Source: Lysobacter_F sp035645555 (GTDB lineage: Bacteria > Pseudomonadota > Gammaproteobacteria > Xanthomonadales > Xanthomonadaceae). Taken from it: a stretch of 11,268 nt of DNA. Of the stretch, positions 1 to 5,797 are shown piece by piece. The translations under genes and the position numbers were made by a program. The stretch covers positions 1-11,268 of the forward strand of contig DASQMI010000015.1 of NCBI GenBank assembly GCA_035645555.1, given 5' to 3'. Position 1 is the first letter of the stretch. Every line of letters starts with the position of its first letter. The notes below the pieces were generated by a model. It had not been told where the DNA came from. It made no database searches and saw only the letters and a list, made by a program, of their open reading frames with translations.

Positions 1-439
1 GTCATCGCACGCGGACGCCGTGGCGTTCGCCCTCTGGTCACTGCGCCTCGCCGTCGCAGCTGCGTCGGCGCGGCCCTCAATTTCCAGCGCATCACACCAC
101 GGCGGACCGCGGGAGCGCTTGTTGCATTCCTTACCTGTCGGGTGCCGGCGACGCGGGCGTCGCACGGGGCTCGTGGTGGCGCGTCGGCGAACCTTCACGC
201 CGCCGGTTGTTCAGCGCTGGCGGATCGATTCGCCAGGCGAGGGCGGGCTCGACCGGGCGGCGCTGCTAACATCGGTGCCCCGTGGGCAGCGGTCAGGCGC
301 AGGCCGGAATCGCGGGAGCGGGGCTTTCGGCGCCCGTCGCCGCGACGTCGCCGGGGTCCGGCGGCTGTCGCAAGCAAACTCCCCTGCGAAATCAAAACCT
401 TATCTCGCATCGCGAGTGTAACAGATAACCGGCCGAACG
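1..439 (-). promoter_or_regulatory. Gene-free structured leader, possibly the 5' UTR of a leftward gene (rne?)
   Basis: These 439 bases contain no reading frame that looks like a real protein; the open frames present give arginine- and alanine-rich low-complexity products with no recognisable family. Several inverted repeats are visible: 49-70 (11-base arms with one T/T mismatch), 148-153 with 158-163 (GCGACG/CGTCGC), 217-222 with 231-236 (CTGGCG/CGCCAG) and 276-280 with 284-288 (TGCCC/GGGCA). A minus-strand extended -10 lies at its right end. In many gammaproteobacteria rluC is divergent from rne, whose mRNA has a long structured leader used for RNase E autoregulation. That identity is an inference here, because the coding start would lie left of base 1. 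Confidence 0.45.
415..423 (-). promoter_or_regulatory. Extended -10 promoter element for the leftward leader transcript
   Basis: Read on the minus strand, the sequence is TGTTACACT, which matches the extended -10 pattern TGnTATAAT with TACACT as the hexamer (420 down to 415). No good -35 hexamer is visible 16-18 bases upstream, which is usual for extended -10 promoters. Transcription would begin near base 408 and run left through the structured region. The element sits inside a small inverted-repeat cluster: CTCGC/GCGAG at 404-408 and 412-416, and TTATCT/AGATAA at 400-405 and 423-428. A regulator binding there could affect both directions. Confidence 0.45.
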
Positions 440-1408
440 ATGACCGATGCCGCGTTTCCCCGATCCGGCGACTCCGCGCCCGCTGCGCGCACGGTGCGCG
501 TGCCTGACGACCGCGACGGCCAGCGTCTGGACAACTTCCTGCTCGGCCAGCTCAAAGGCGCGCCGCGTTCGCTGATCTACAAGCTGGTGCGCTCAGGACA
601 GGTCCGGGTCAATGGCGGGCGCGCCAAGGCCGAGCGCAAGCTCGCCGCGGGCGATGAGGTGCGTCTGCCGCCGGTGCGGCTGGCCGAGGCGGCCGACCGC
701 GGCACTCCGTCGAAGGGGCTGATGGAGGCGCTGGAGGCGGCGATCGTGTTCGAGGACGCCCGCCTGCTGGCGCTCAACAAGCCGTCCGGGGTCGCCAGCC
801 ACGGCGGCAGCGGGATCAGCTTCGGCGCGATCGAGACCCTGCGCGCGCTGCGCCCGGGGCAGAGCCTCGAGCTGGTGCATCGGCTCGACCGCGACACCTC
901 CGGCCTGCTGGTGGTGGCCAAGAAGCGCGCGGCGCTGACCGAACTGCAGGCGCTGATGCGCGAGGACGGCGGCATCGCCAAGCGCTACCTGACCCTGCTG
1001 GTCGGGCGGATGCCGGACGGCACGATGTCGGTCGATGCGCCGTTGCACGTCGGGCTGCGCCAGGGCGGCGAGCGCCACGTCCAGGTGAACCCGGCCGGCA
1101 AGCCGTCGCTGAGCCACTTCAAGGCGATCGAGCGGCGCGGCGGGCATTCGTTCTGCGAGGTGCGCATCGAAACCGGGCGGACCCACCAGATCCGCGTGCA
1201 CGCGCAGCACATCGGCCATCCGGTCGCCGGCGACGACAAGTACGGCGACGTGGAGGTCAACCGCCGCCTGCGCCAGCAGGCCGGCCTGAAGCGGCTGTTC
1301 CTGCACGCGTCCACCCTCGAGTTCGCGCTCGAGGACGGGCGCGAGCACTACCTGCTGAACGCGCCGCTGCCGGCCGAACTGTCCGACGTGCTCGACCGTC
1401 TGGGATGA
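440..1408 (+). CDS. rluC: 23S rRNA pseudouridine synthase, RluA family (RluC)
   Basis: The 322-residue product matches the usual size of RluC (about 320), which converts specific uridines of 23S rRNA (955, 2504 and 2580 in E. coli) to pseudouridine. An S4 RNA-binding domain spans about residues 27-75 (QRLDNFLLGQL, then RSGQVRVNGGRAK). The RluA catalytic domain follows: the signature HRLDRDTSGLL puts the catalytic aspartate at D150, and the C-terminal motif RTHQIRVHAQHIGHP begins at residue 247. The start at 440 is the first ATG and leaves a short N-terminal extension before the S4 domain; no Shine-Dalgarno sequence is visible, and a weak -10-like GATAAC at 424-429 is too close for a normal leader. 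RluD and other RluA members share these motifs; an S4 domain together with the likely divergent rne favours RluC. Confidence 0.9.
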   Translation: MTDAAFPRSGDSAPAARTVRVPDDRDGQRLDNFLLGQLKGAPRSLIYKLVRSGQVRVNGGRAKAERKLAAGDEVRLPPVRLAEAADRGTPSKGLMEALEAAIVFEDARLLALNKPSGVASHGGSGISFGAIETLRALRPGQSLELVHRLDRDTSGLLVVAKKRAALTELQALMREDGGIAKRYLTLLVGRMPDGTMSVDAPLHVGLRQGGERHVQVNPAGKPSLSHFKAIERRGGHSFCEVRIETGRTHQIRVHAQHIGHPVAGDDKYGDVEVNRRLRQQAGLKRLFLHASTLEFALEDGREHYLLNAPLPAELSDVLDRLG

Positions 1409-1422
1409 GTCCCGTTGGTCGA

Positions 1423-1447
1423 GCGGGGCGGGAGTAGCGCCGCCCGC
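1423..1447. repeat. GC-rich imperfect hairpin between convergent genes
   Basis: GCGG-G-GCGG (1423-1431, with one bulged G) can pair with CCGCCCGC (1440-1447) around an eight-base loop. It lies 15 bases past the rluC stop and 6 bases before the clear REP palindrome. It could be a decayed second REP copy or part of a transcription end. There is no U-tract, so it is not a classical intrinsic terminator. Confidence 0.35.
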
Positions 1448-1453
1448 GCAGTG

Positions 1454-1477
1454 GGTCGCGGCTGAAGCCGCTCCTAC
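1454..1477 (-). repeat. REP-type palindrome
   Basis: The core GCGGCTGAAGCCGC (1458-1471) is a perfect six-base-pair stem closed by GA. Read on the minus strand it begins with GTAGGAGCGGCTTCAGCC, the form of repetitive extragenic palindromes common in Pseudomonas, Stenotrophomonas and Lysobacter genomes. It sits in the short gap between two convergent genes, the usual place for REP elements. The TAG stop of the leftward lipoprotein gene (1474-1476) is formed by the first bases of the repeat. Only this one well-preserved copy is visible in the window. Confidence 0.7.
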
Positions 1478-1905
1478 GGCGAGCCGCCCGCGCGCTTGCG
1501 CTGCTCGTCGAGCACGAAGCAGAAATCCGGCCGCGGCTGCGGCGGGGTGAAGTTCACCGGCACTTGAATGGTGGTCGACACCGGCTTGCCGCCGGCCGTG
1601 GCGGGGCGGAACTTCCAGCCGCGCACGGCTGCGGTCGCCGCTTCATCAAGCGCCGGCTGGCCGCTGCGCTGGCGCACCACGATCGCGCTCGGCGCACCGT
1701 CCGGGCCGATCGTCACCGCCAGCACCACGCGGCCGCCGATGCCGTCGCAGGCGAGCGGCTCCGGATAGGTCGGAGGTGGGGTTTCGAGTGCCACCGGCGG
1801 GGTAGCGCGCGGCGCCGGCGCGGCCTGCGGCCCGGTGCGATCGCCGCCGCAGGCGCCCAGCGCTAGTGCCGCCAGCGGGGCGAGGGCGAGGCGGAGCCGG
1901 GACAT
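1474..1905 (-). CDS. Small lipoprotein with a TonB C-terminal domain
   Basis: Starting at the ATG at 1905, the protein has 143 residues. Residues 1-18 form a lipoprotein signal peptide (MSRLRLALAPLAALALGA) with lipobox LGAC and lipidated C19. A short proline/alanine-rich linker (about 20-48) follows. Residues about 48-125 look like a TonB_C domain: YPEPLACDGIGGRVVL, then IGPDGAP, SGQPALDEAATAAV, GWKFRPA and PVNFTPP. Known TonB proteins are anchored by an uncleaved transmembrane helix and take energy from ExbBD; this one has a lipid anchor instead, and Gly at +2 predicts the outer membrane. A start at 1959 is possible but would overlap phhB by 50 bases and bury the signal peptide. The ATG is 4 bases after the phhB stop (TGATCGCATG), suggesting coupled translation. 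Two cysteines in the mature part (in LACDG and DFCFV) could form a disulfide. Function unknown. Confidence 0.8.
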   Translation of the reverse strand: MSRLRLALAPLAALALGACGGDRTGPQAAPAPRATPPVALETPPPTYPEPLACDGIGGRVVLAVTIGPDGAPSAIVVRQRSGQPALDEAATAAVRGWKFRPATAGGKPVSTTIQVPVNFTPPQPRPDFCFVLDEQRKRAGGSP

Positions 1906-1909
1906 GCGA

Positions 1910-2251
1910 TCAGGGTGCAAGCGCATCGGTCTTCGCCGCGCAGATGAAGTCGTTTTCACTCAGCCCGCCGACGTCGTGCGTCGAGTAGCGCACGACGCAG
2001 CGGTCGTAATGCACGCCGAGGTCGGGGTGATGGTCCTCCCGGTGGGCGATGAACGCCAGCGCGTTCACGAACGCCATCGTGCGGTAGTAGTCCGGGAAGG
2101 TGAAGGTCTTCACCAGCGCGCGCCCCTCCTCGGCGAGCGACCAGCCCGGCACCTGCGGCAGCAGCTCGCGCACCCGCGCTTCGGGCAGGCGATGCTCGGC
2201 GCCGCGGCGCGGCGTACAGTGGGCCTGGGCAAGGGGAACGAGGTCGGTCAT
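1910..2251 (-). CDS. phhB: Pterin-4a-carbinolamine dehydratase (PhhB/PCD family)
   Basis: The 113-residue product is the normal length for this family, which dehydrates 4a-hydroxytetrahydrobiopterin so that the pterin cofactor of phenylalanine hydroxylase can be recycled. The family signature is plain: HREDHHPDLGVHYDRCVVRYSTH, with catalytic histidines at about H74, H75 and H92, followed by GGLSENDFICAAKTD. It is a soluble cytoplasmic enzyme. The ATG at 2251 gives the family's usual short N-terminal lead-in; no good Shine-Dalgarno sequence is visible. phhA, the hydroxylase partner, is not in the window; instead the gene is followed after 4 bases by the TonB-domain lipoprotein gene. A possible minus-strand -10 (TATTCT, 2341-2336) lies in the gap shared with nfuA. 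Some members of the family act on other pterins or the molybdenum cofactor, so the physiological substrate is not certain. Confidence 0.9.
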   Translation of the reverse strand: MTDLVPLAQAHCTPRRGAEHRLPEARVRELLPQVPGWSLAEEGRALVKTFTFPDYYRTMAFVNALAFIAHREDHHPDLGVHYDRCVVRYSTHDVGGLSENDFICAAKTDALAP

Positions 2252-2334
2252 GGGCGCGTTGCGGCAGATGAACGAAAGCAGGTCGCGCGTCGGCGCGGCG
2301 TGGATGCGGCAGGTCGCGGCCGCGGGCTGGTCGG

Positions 2335-2340
2335 TAGAAT
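2335..2340 (+). promoter_or_regulatory. -10 element of a probable leaderless nfuA promoter
   Basis: TAGAAT lies six bases before the nfuA ATG. Transcription would therefore begin at or next to the A of the start codon at 2347. There is no Shine-Dalgarno sequence in the preceding 25 bases. The NfuA N-terminus (MIQISESAQRHF) aligns with the known E. coli start (MIRISDAAQAHF), so the start codon is not in doubt. The -35 region is weak. Confidence 0.55.
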
Positions 2341-2346
2341 AGCCGC

Positions 2347-2943
2347 ATGATCCAGATTTCCGAATCCGCGCAGCGACATTTCCGCAAGCTGATCGAGCGC
2401 GAGGCCCTGCCGGGACTCGGCGTGCGCTTGTCCGCGGTGCACCCCGGCACGCCGCGCGCGGACGTGCGCCTGGAATTCGCCGAGCCGGTCGACCTGCAGG
2501 GCGACGAGTGGGCGGTCGACTGCGAAGGGTTCACGCTGTGGCTCGATGCCGGCAGCGTGCGTTGGCTGGACGGCGCGGAGATCGACTACGCCACCCACGA
2601 CACCGGTGGCCAGCTGCAGATCCGCGCTCCGAAGATCCGCGGCGAAGCGCCGGGTGAGGCGGCGTCGCTGGTCGAGCGCGTGCGCTGGATCGTCGAGCAC
2701 GAGATCAACCCGCAGCTGGCCCAGCACCGCGGCCACGTCGCCGTGCAGGAGGTCACCGCCGACGGCGTGGTGGTGCTGCGGTTCGGCGGCGGCTGCCACG
2801 GTTGCGGCATGGCGGACGTGACGCTCAAGCAGGGGATCGAGCAGACGCTGCTGCAGAAGGTCCCGGGCGTGACCGCGGTGCGCGACGCCACCGACCACGC
2901 CAGCGGCGAGGCGCCTTACATCCGCCGCGAGACGGCGGCGTAA
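2347..2943 (+). CDS. nfuA: Fe-S cluster carrier protein NfuA
   Basis: At 198 residues the protein is close to E. coli NfuA (191). The N-terminal half (about 1-100) is a degenerate A-type carrier domain with only one cysteine (C59), as known for NfuA; it targets client apoproteins. The C-terminal Nfu domain (about 107-180) carries the cluster-binding CxxC at C150 and C153 (FGGGCHGCGMADVTLK). A dimer holds one 4Fe-4S cluster between the two CxxC motifs and passes it to enzymes such as lipoyl synthase and aconitase, particularly under oxidative or iron stress. The start is fixed by the conserved MIQIS terminus. The gene is divergent from phhB and only 16 bases separate it from the next gene, suggesting co-transcription. 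Confidence 0.95.
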   Translation: MIQISESAQRHFRKLIEREALPGLGVRLSAVHPGTPRADVRLEFAEPVDLQGDEWAVDCEGFTLWLDAGSVRWLDGAEIDYATHDTGGQLQIRAPKIRGEAPGEAASLVERVRWIVEHEINPQLAQHRGHVAVQEVTADGVVVLRFGGGCHGCGMADVTLKQGIEQTLLQKVPGVTAVRDATDHASGEAPYIRRETAA

Positions 2944-2959
2944 GCCCAGCGCGGCGTCG

Positions 2960-4648
2960 ATGTTCACCGCCGCAGAGCTGATCGACGCCCTGCAACGACG
3001 TTCGCGGCTGCGACTCCGGCGCGATCAGGAGCGCGCGCCCGGCGAGTTCCCGCCCGGCTGGGCGCGCTGGTTCGACCAGCTTGCCGCCGCGCCGGGGCGC
3101 GTGATCGGCGCACTCGCGCACGACATCGTCAACCTGCTCGCGCAGCGGCCGCTGGCGAATCCGCCTCGGCGGGTCAGCGAGTTGTCGCGCTGGCAGGCGT
3201 TCAACGCGCTGTGGCGGCAGCACTGGCATCCCCCGGAACCGGACGAGCGCCGCCTGCGCCTGGCTGCCGTCGCGGTCACCGCGGCCTGGCACCTGCTGTT
3301 CGCGCTGGTGCTGCTGTGGCTGCTGATCTTCCAGTACCTCGGCATGCCGCCCGAACCTGCCAGTGCGGGCGAGGACGTCGTGCAGGTCGAATACATCGGC
3401 CGCGGCACGCCACAGGACCAGGGCGGCGGACCGCCGGCCGCAGCCGAGCCCGCCGCGCAGGCGGCGGATGCGGTGACGCGTGGACAGGAAGCGGCGGAGC
3501 CCGCGCAGGCCAGTGCGACGCCCGCGACGGCGAGCGTCGAGGTGCCGTCGGTGGACGCGCCGCTGCCGGAGGTTCCGCAGCGCGACGTGCCCGAGCCCCA
3601 GGTGCCGCCGGTCGAGCTCGAGCAGCCGGTGGTGGTCAGCGAGCCGGTCCCGAACCAGCCGACCGTGTTCACCCTGCCGCCGACCCGACGCACGGTCGAG
3701 CCGACCGTGCGCACGCCCGAACTGGCCGCGCCCGAAGCGAGCGTGCGCGCGATCGAGGTGCCCGAGCCGGTGCAGCCGATCCGCCGGGCCGCGCCGCAGC
3801 CCGAGCTCAGCACACCGGACGTTCGCACGCGCGAGCCGCAGGTGGTCGCGCGTGAGGTCGCTGCGCCGGTCGCGCCCGTGCCGACCCGCACGCTCCCGCA
3901 GCCGGCGATCCGCGCCCCGGAGATCGCCGCGCGCACGCCGGGCGTGCGTCAGCGCGACGTGCGCGAACCGTCCGGTGCCCAGGCTGCGAGTACGCAACCG
4001 GCCACCGCCTCGACGGGCGGTGCCCCGGCGCAGGGCTCCGCGGCCACCCCGGCGCAGGGGCGCGCTCCCGGCGCTGCCTTGCCGTCGACCGGCACCGCGC
4101 AGGCCGGCGCGCAGCGGCCCACCGCGCAGGCGGGCACCGGGACGCAGGGCGGGGCCCCGGGCAGCGTGCCGACGCCGGCACGCGGCGACGACTGGGGGGC
4201 TTCCACCCGCAACCGTCCGGGCGGCCAGGCCGGCCAGCGCGGCTTGTACGACGATCAGGGCCGGGTTCGGCTCGCCGACGCGCCGGGCTCGGCGTCGGCG
4301 CGGCCGCCGCCCGGCGCCACCGAAGAGATCCGCGATTTGGACCGCGCCGGCACGTGGCTCAAACGGAAACCCACCGACTACGAGCCGACGAGCTTCGACC
4401 GGTTCTGGGTTCCGCACGAGACCCTGCTGGCCGAATGGGTGCGGCGCGGCATCCGCCAGGTGGCCATCCCGATTCCGGGCACCAGCAAGAAGCTGATGTG
4501 CGTGGTGTCGGTGCTGCAGCTGGGCGGCGGCTGCGGGATCGCCGACCCCAACCTCAACGAACAGCCGGCCAGCGCGCGTCCGCCGCCGGACATCCCGTTC
4601 AAGCCGCACCTGCAGGAAGACAACGGCAGCGTGAAGCCCGCCGGCTGA
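2960..4648 (+). CDS. TonB/TolA-like single-pass proline-rich membrane protein of unknown function
   Basis: 562 residues. Residues 1-100 are a charged, tryptophan-rich cytoplasmic region. A single transmembrane helix spans about 101-127 (LAAVAVTAAWHLLFALVLLW and onward), preceded by RRLR, which predicts N-in topology. Residues about 150-335 are an extended Pro/Val/Glu/Arg-rich spacer built on loose repeats such as RTPELAAPEASVRAIEVPEP. Residues 338-425 are Gly/Ala/Thr/Gln-rich and probably disordered (PAQG appears twice). A compact C-terminal domain covers about 455-562 (TWLKRKPTDYEPTSFDRFWV; KLMCVVSVLQLGGGCGIADP) with cysteines C514 and C525. The layout resembles TonB and TolA, which span the periplasm, but the cytoplasmic part is far longer and no known TonB_C motif is visible. 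Xanthomonads carry similar genes annotated as transmembrane repetitive protein next to nfuA. It probably shares the nfuA transcript. No Shine-Dalgarno sequence precedes the ATG, so the exact start is moderately certain. Confidence 0.8.
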   Translation: MFTAAELIDALQRRSRLRLRRDQERAPGEFPPGWARWFDQLAAAPGRVIGALAHDIVNLLAQRPLANPPRRVSELSRWQAFNALWRQHWHPPEPDERRLRLAAVAVTAAWHLLFALVLLWLLIFQYLGMPPEPASAGEDVVQVEYIGRGTPQDQGGGPPAAAEPAAQAADAVTRGQEAAEPAQASATPATASVEVPSVDAPLPEVPQRDVPEPQVPPVELEQPVVVSEPVPNQPTVFTLPPTRRTVEPTVRTPELAAPEASVRAIEVPEPVQPIRRAAPQPELSTPDVRTREPQVVAREVAAPVAPVPTRTLPQPAIRAPEIAARTPGVRQRDVREPSGAQAASTQPATASTGGAPAQGSAATPAQGRAPGAALPSTGTAQAGAQRPTAQAGTGTQGGAPGSVPTPARGDDWGASTRNRPGGQAGQRGLYDDQGRVRLADAPGSASARPPPGATEEIRDLDRAGTWLKRKPTDYEPTSFDRFWVPHETLLAEWVRRGIRQVAIPIPGTSKKLMCVVSVLQLGGGCGIADPNLNEQPASARPPPDIPFKPHLQEDNGSVKPAG

Positions 4649-4652
4649 GCGC

Positions 4653-4683
4653 AAAAAGAAACCCCTCCTGCGAGGGAGGGGTT
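4653..4683 (-). terminator. Strong intrinsic terminator of the cytochrome operon
   Basis: AACCCCTCC (4660-4668) and GGAGGGGTT (4675-4683) form a perfect nine-base-pair stem with loop TGCGAG. Read leftward, the hairpin is followed by TTTCTTTTT (4661 to 4653), so it is a classical rho-independent terminator for the leftward cytochrome genes ending at 4709. It lies 5 bases past the stop of the rightward gene ending at 4648. In that direction it has only two T residues after the stem, so it would be a weaker stop, possibly bidirectional. Confidence 0.88.
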
Positions 4684-4708
4684 CCGTGTGCCGCGCGGCG
4701 AGGAAACG

Positions 4709-5155
4709 TCAGTTGCTGTGCGCGCTGCGCAGGTCGGCCAGCTTGCCCGGCTGAGTGGCGAAGTACGCCGAGAGGTCGGCGATCTGCTGGTCGGTCAGGC
4801 CCTTCGCCTGCGGCGACATCAGCGCGTGCTCGCGGCGCCCGTCGCGGTAGCCGAGCAGGGTGTGCGCCAGGTAGTCCTGGTACTGCCCGGCGAGCAGCGG
4901 ATAGCTCGGGTCGATCGGCGCGTTGCCGGCCGCGCCGTGGCAGTCGATGCAGGCCTGGCCGGACGCGCCCTTGCTGGTGGCGAGCTTCTCGCCGGCGGCG
5001 ATGTTGCCGTCCGGCAGGCCGGCCGAGGACGACTTCGGCAGCGCGTGCTCCTGCTGCGAGGCCTCGCGGCCGCCCGGCTGCGGCTTGGCGGCTTCCTCGC
5101 AACCGGCGAGCGCGAACGTGGCGAGCAGGGCGAGGGCGTAACGATGGATCGTCAT
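4709..5155 (-). CDS. Lipoprotein monoheme c-type cytochrome
   Basis: 148 residues. A lipoprotein signal (MTIHRYALALLATFALAG) ends at lipobox LAGC with C19, giving a membrane-tethered mature protein. A flexible linker (about 20-48) leads to a class I cytochrome c domain with heme motif C69-I-D-C72-H73 and a likely distal axial ligand M113 in HALMSP. The later residues LTDQQIADLSAYFAT are the usual C-terminal helix. The fold resembles one half of dihaem cytochrome c4. The start is chosen because it gives a proper signal peptide and lies 14 bases after the upstream cytochrome's stop. It is the second gene of a leftward pair and ends just before a strong terminator. The electron donor and acceptor cannot be read from the sequence; transfer toward a terminal oxidase is the usual role. 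Confidence 0.88.
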   Translation of the reverse strand: MTIHRYALALLATFALAGCEEAAKPQPGGREASQQEHALPKSSSAGLPDGNIAAGEKLATSKGASGQACIDCHGAAGNAPIDPSYPLLAGQYQDYLAHTLLGYRDGRREHALMSPQAKGLTDQQIADLSAYFATQPGKLADLRSAHSN

Positions 5156-5169
5156 GGTCGTCTGCTCAC

Positions 5170-5565
5170 TCACTTCAGGTTGGACAGGAAGGCGGCGATG
5201 TCGGCGATGTCCTGGTCGGAAAAGCTCTGCGCCTGCGCCTGCATGGTCGGGTGCTTGCGGGTGCCCTGCTTGTAGTTGTTGAGCGCGCCGATCAGGTATT
5301 CCGACGATTGGCCGCCGATCTTCGGCACGTGATAGCTCGGATAGGCGTTCTTGTAGCCCTCGACACCGTGGCAGCCGTGGCAGGTGTAGGTGAGCTGCTT
5401 GCCGCGCGCCGGGTCGCCCTTGAGCGTGGCGAGCGTCGGAGCGGACGCGTTGCCCGCGGGCGGCGCGGCCGGGGTGGTGGCGGGGGCGGGGGCCTGCGCC
5501 AGCGCGACCGCGGCGATGGCGGTCGTGAGCAGCGTGCAGGCGGCGATCGTCAGCGGTCGCGTCAT
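5170..5565 (-). CDS. Periplasmic monoheme c-type cytochrome (c4-like domain)
   Basis: 131 residues. A Sec signal peptide (about 1-23, MTRPLTIAACTLLTTAIAAV) has a plausible signal peptidase I site after ALA, followed by an Ala/Pro linker to about residue 45. The haem-binding motif is C62-H-G-C65-H66 and the likely axial methionine is M108 in HPTM. Motifs such as KIGGQSSEYLIGALNNYKQG and SFSDQDIADIAAFLSNL match the cytochrome c4/c553 type of class I fold. It is clearly related to the next gene in the operon over the whole haem domain, so the pair looks like a duplication. The first gene product is soluble and the second is lipid-anchored. Only GGA is seen as a weak ribosome site upstream of the ATG at 5565. 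Confidence 0.88.
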   Translation of the reverse strand: MTRPLTIAACTLLTTAIAAVALAQAPAPATTPAAPPAGNASAPTLATLKGDPARGKQLTYTCHGCHGVEGYKNAYPSYHVPKIGGQSSEYLIGALNNYKQGTRKHPTMQAQAQSFSDQDIADIAAFLSNLK

Positions 5566-5642
5566 GTCGGAGTCCGCAAATCTCTGTCAGCGGGAGGGTT
5601 GGCACAGCGAGCGCAGCGTCGGGCGACGCGCACAAGTCGGCA

Positions 5643-5648
5643 AGTATA
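5643..5648 (-). promoter_or_regulatory. -10 element for the cytochrome operon
   Basis: On the minus strand TATACT matches the -10 consensus in five of six positions. Transcription would begin near 5636, giving a leader of about 70 bases before the ATG at 5565. A TTGACC lies only seven bases upstream, too close to act as its -35, and no good hexamer sits at 16-18 bases. The promoter may therefore depend on an activator. Confidence 0.4.
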
Positions 5649-5713
5649 GCGTGAAGGTCAACTGCAACGCCGCGCGCGTCCGCTGCATCTGGGTGGGAAT
5701 GCCTTCGTGCGGG

Positions 5714-5769
5714 GCATCGGCCGATGCACGCACGTGGCGGTGACGCTGGTCACCGTGACCTTCGGCCGA
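5714..5769. promoter_or_regulatory. Cluster of three palindromes, candidate operator sites
   Basis: GCATCGGCCGATGC (5714-5727) is a perfect 14-base palindrome. CGGTGAC-GCTG-GTCACCG (5738-5755) has perfect seven-base arms and is directly followed by another half-site, GTGACC (5755-5760). TCGGCCGA recurs at 5762-5769, 45 bases from its copy inside the first palindrome. They lie 20-80 bases upstream of the putative RND -10, where a repressor or activator of the pump operon would bind. The binding protein is unknown. Confidence 0.5.
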
Positions 5770-5788
5770 TGGGGCCGAGGCGCACTGG

Positions 5789-5797
5789 TGATATACC
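5789..5797 (+). promoter_or_regulatory. Extended -10 of the RND efflux operon
   Basis: TGATATACC fits the extended -10 pattern TGnTATAAT (hexamer TATACC) in an otherwise GC-rich region. The start of transcription would be near 5804, leaving about 60 bases before the ATG at 5865. ATAC recurs at 5793, 5801 and 5814 and may belong to an operator overlapping the promoter. There is no convincing -35 hexamer. Confidence 0.4.

Noticed and set aside
20..421. A 133-codon rightward open frame in the leader
   Set aside because: It is Arg/Ser/Ala-rich with no family signature or ribosome-binding site, and it overlaps the likely leftward leader.
1906..1959. Upstream start for the TonB-domain lipoprotein
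   Set aside because: It would add 18 residues (MKTTSSARRRPMRLHPDR), overlap phhB by 50 bases and move the signal peptide away from the N-terminus.
3500..4150. Possible tandem DNA repeats in the TonB-like gene
   Set aside because: The repeats are loose at the protein level (Pro/Val/Glu/Arg motifs) and not regular in DNA unit length, so they are a low-complexity spacer and not a CRISPR or satellite array.
3480..4496. A 338-codon arginine/proline-rich frame inside the TonB-like gene
   Set aside because: It is an out-of-frame reading of the repetitive spacer; its composition is an artefact of GC-rich repeats.
2825..4654. A 609-codon open frame antisense to the TonB-like gene
   Set aside because: It is low-complexity, Arg/Ala/Gly-rich, covers the terminator edge and overlaps nfuA; the sense frame has a membrane helix and a folded C-terminal domain.
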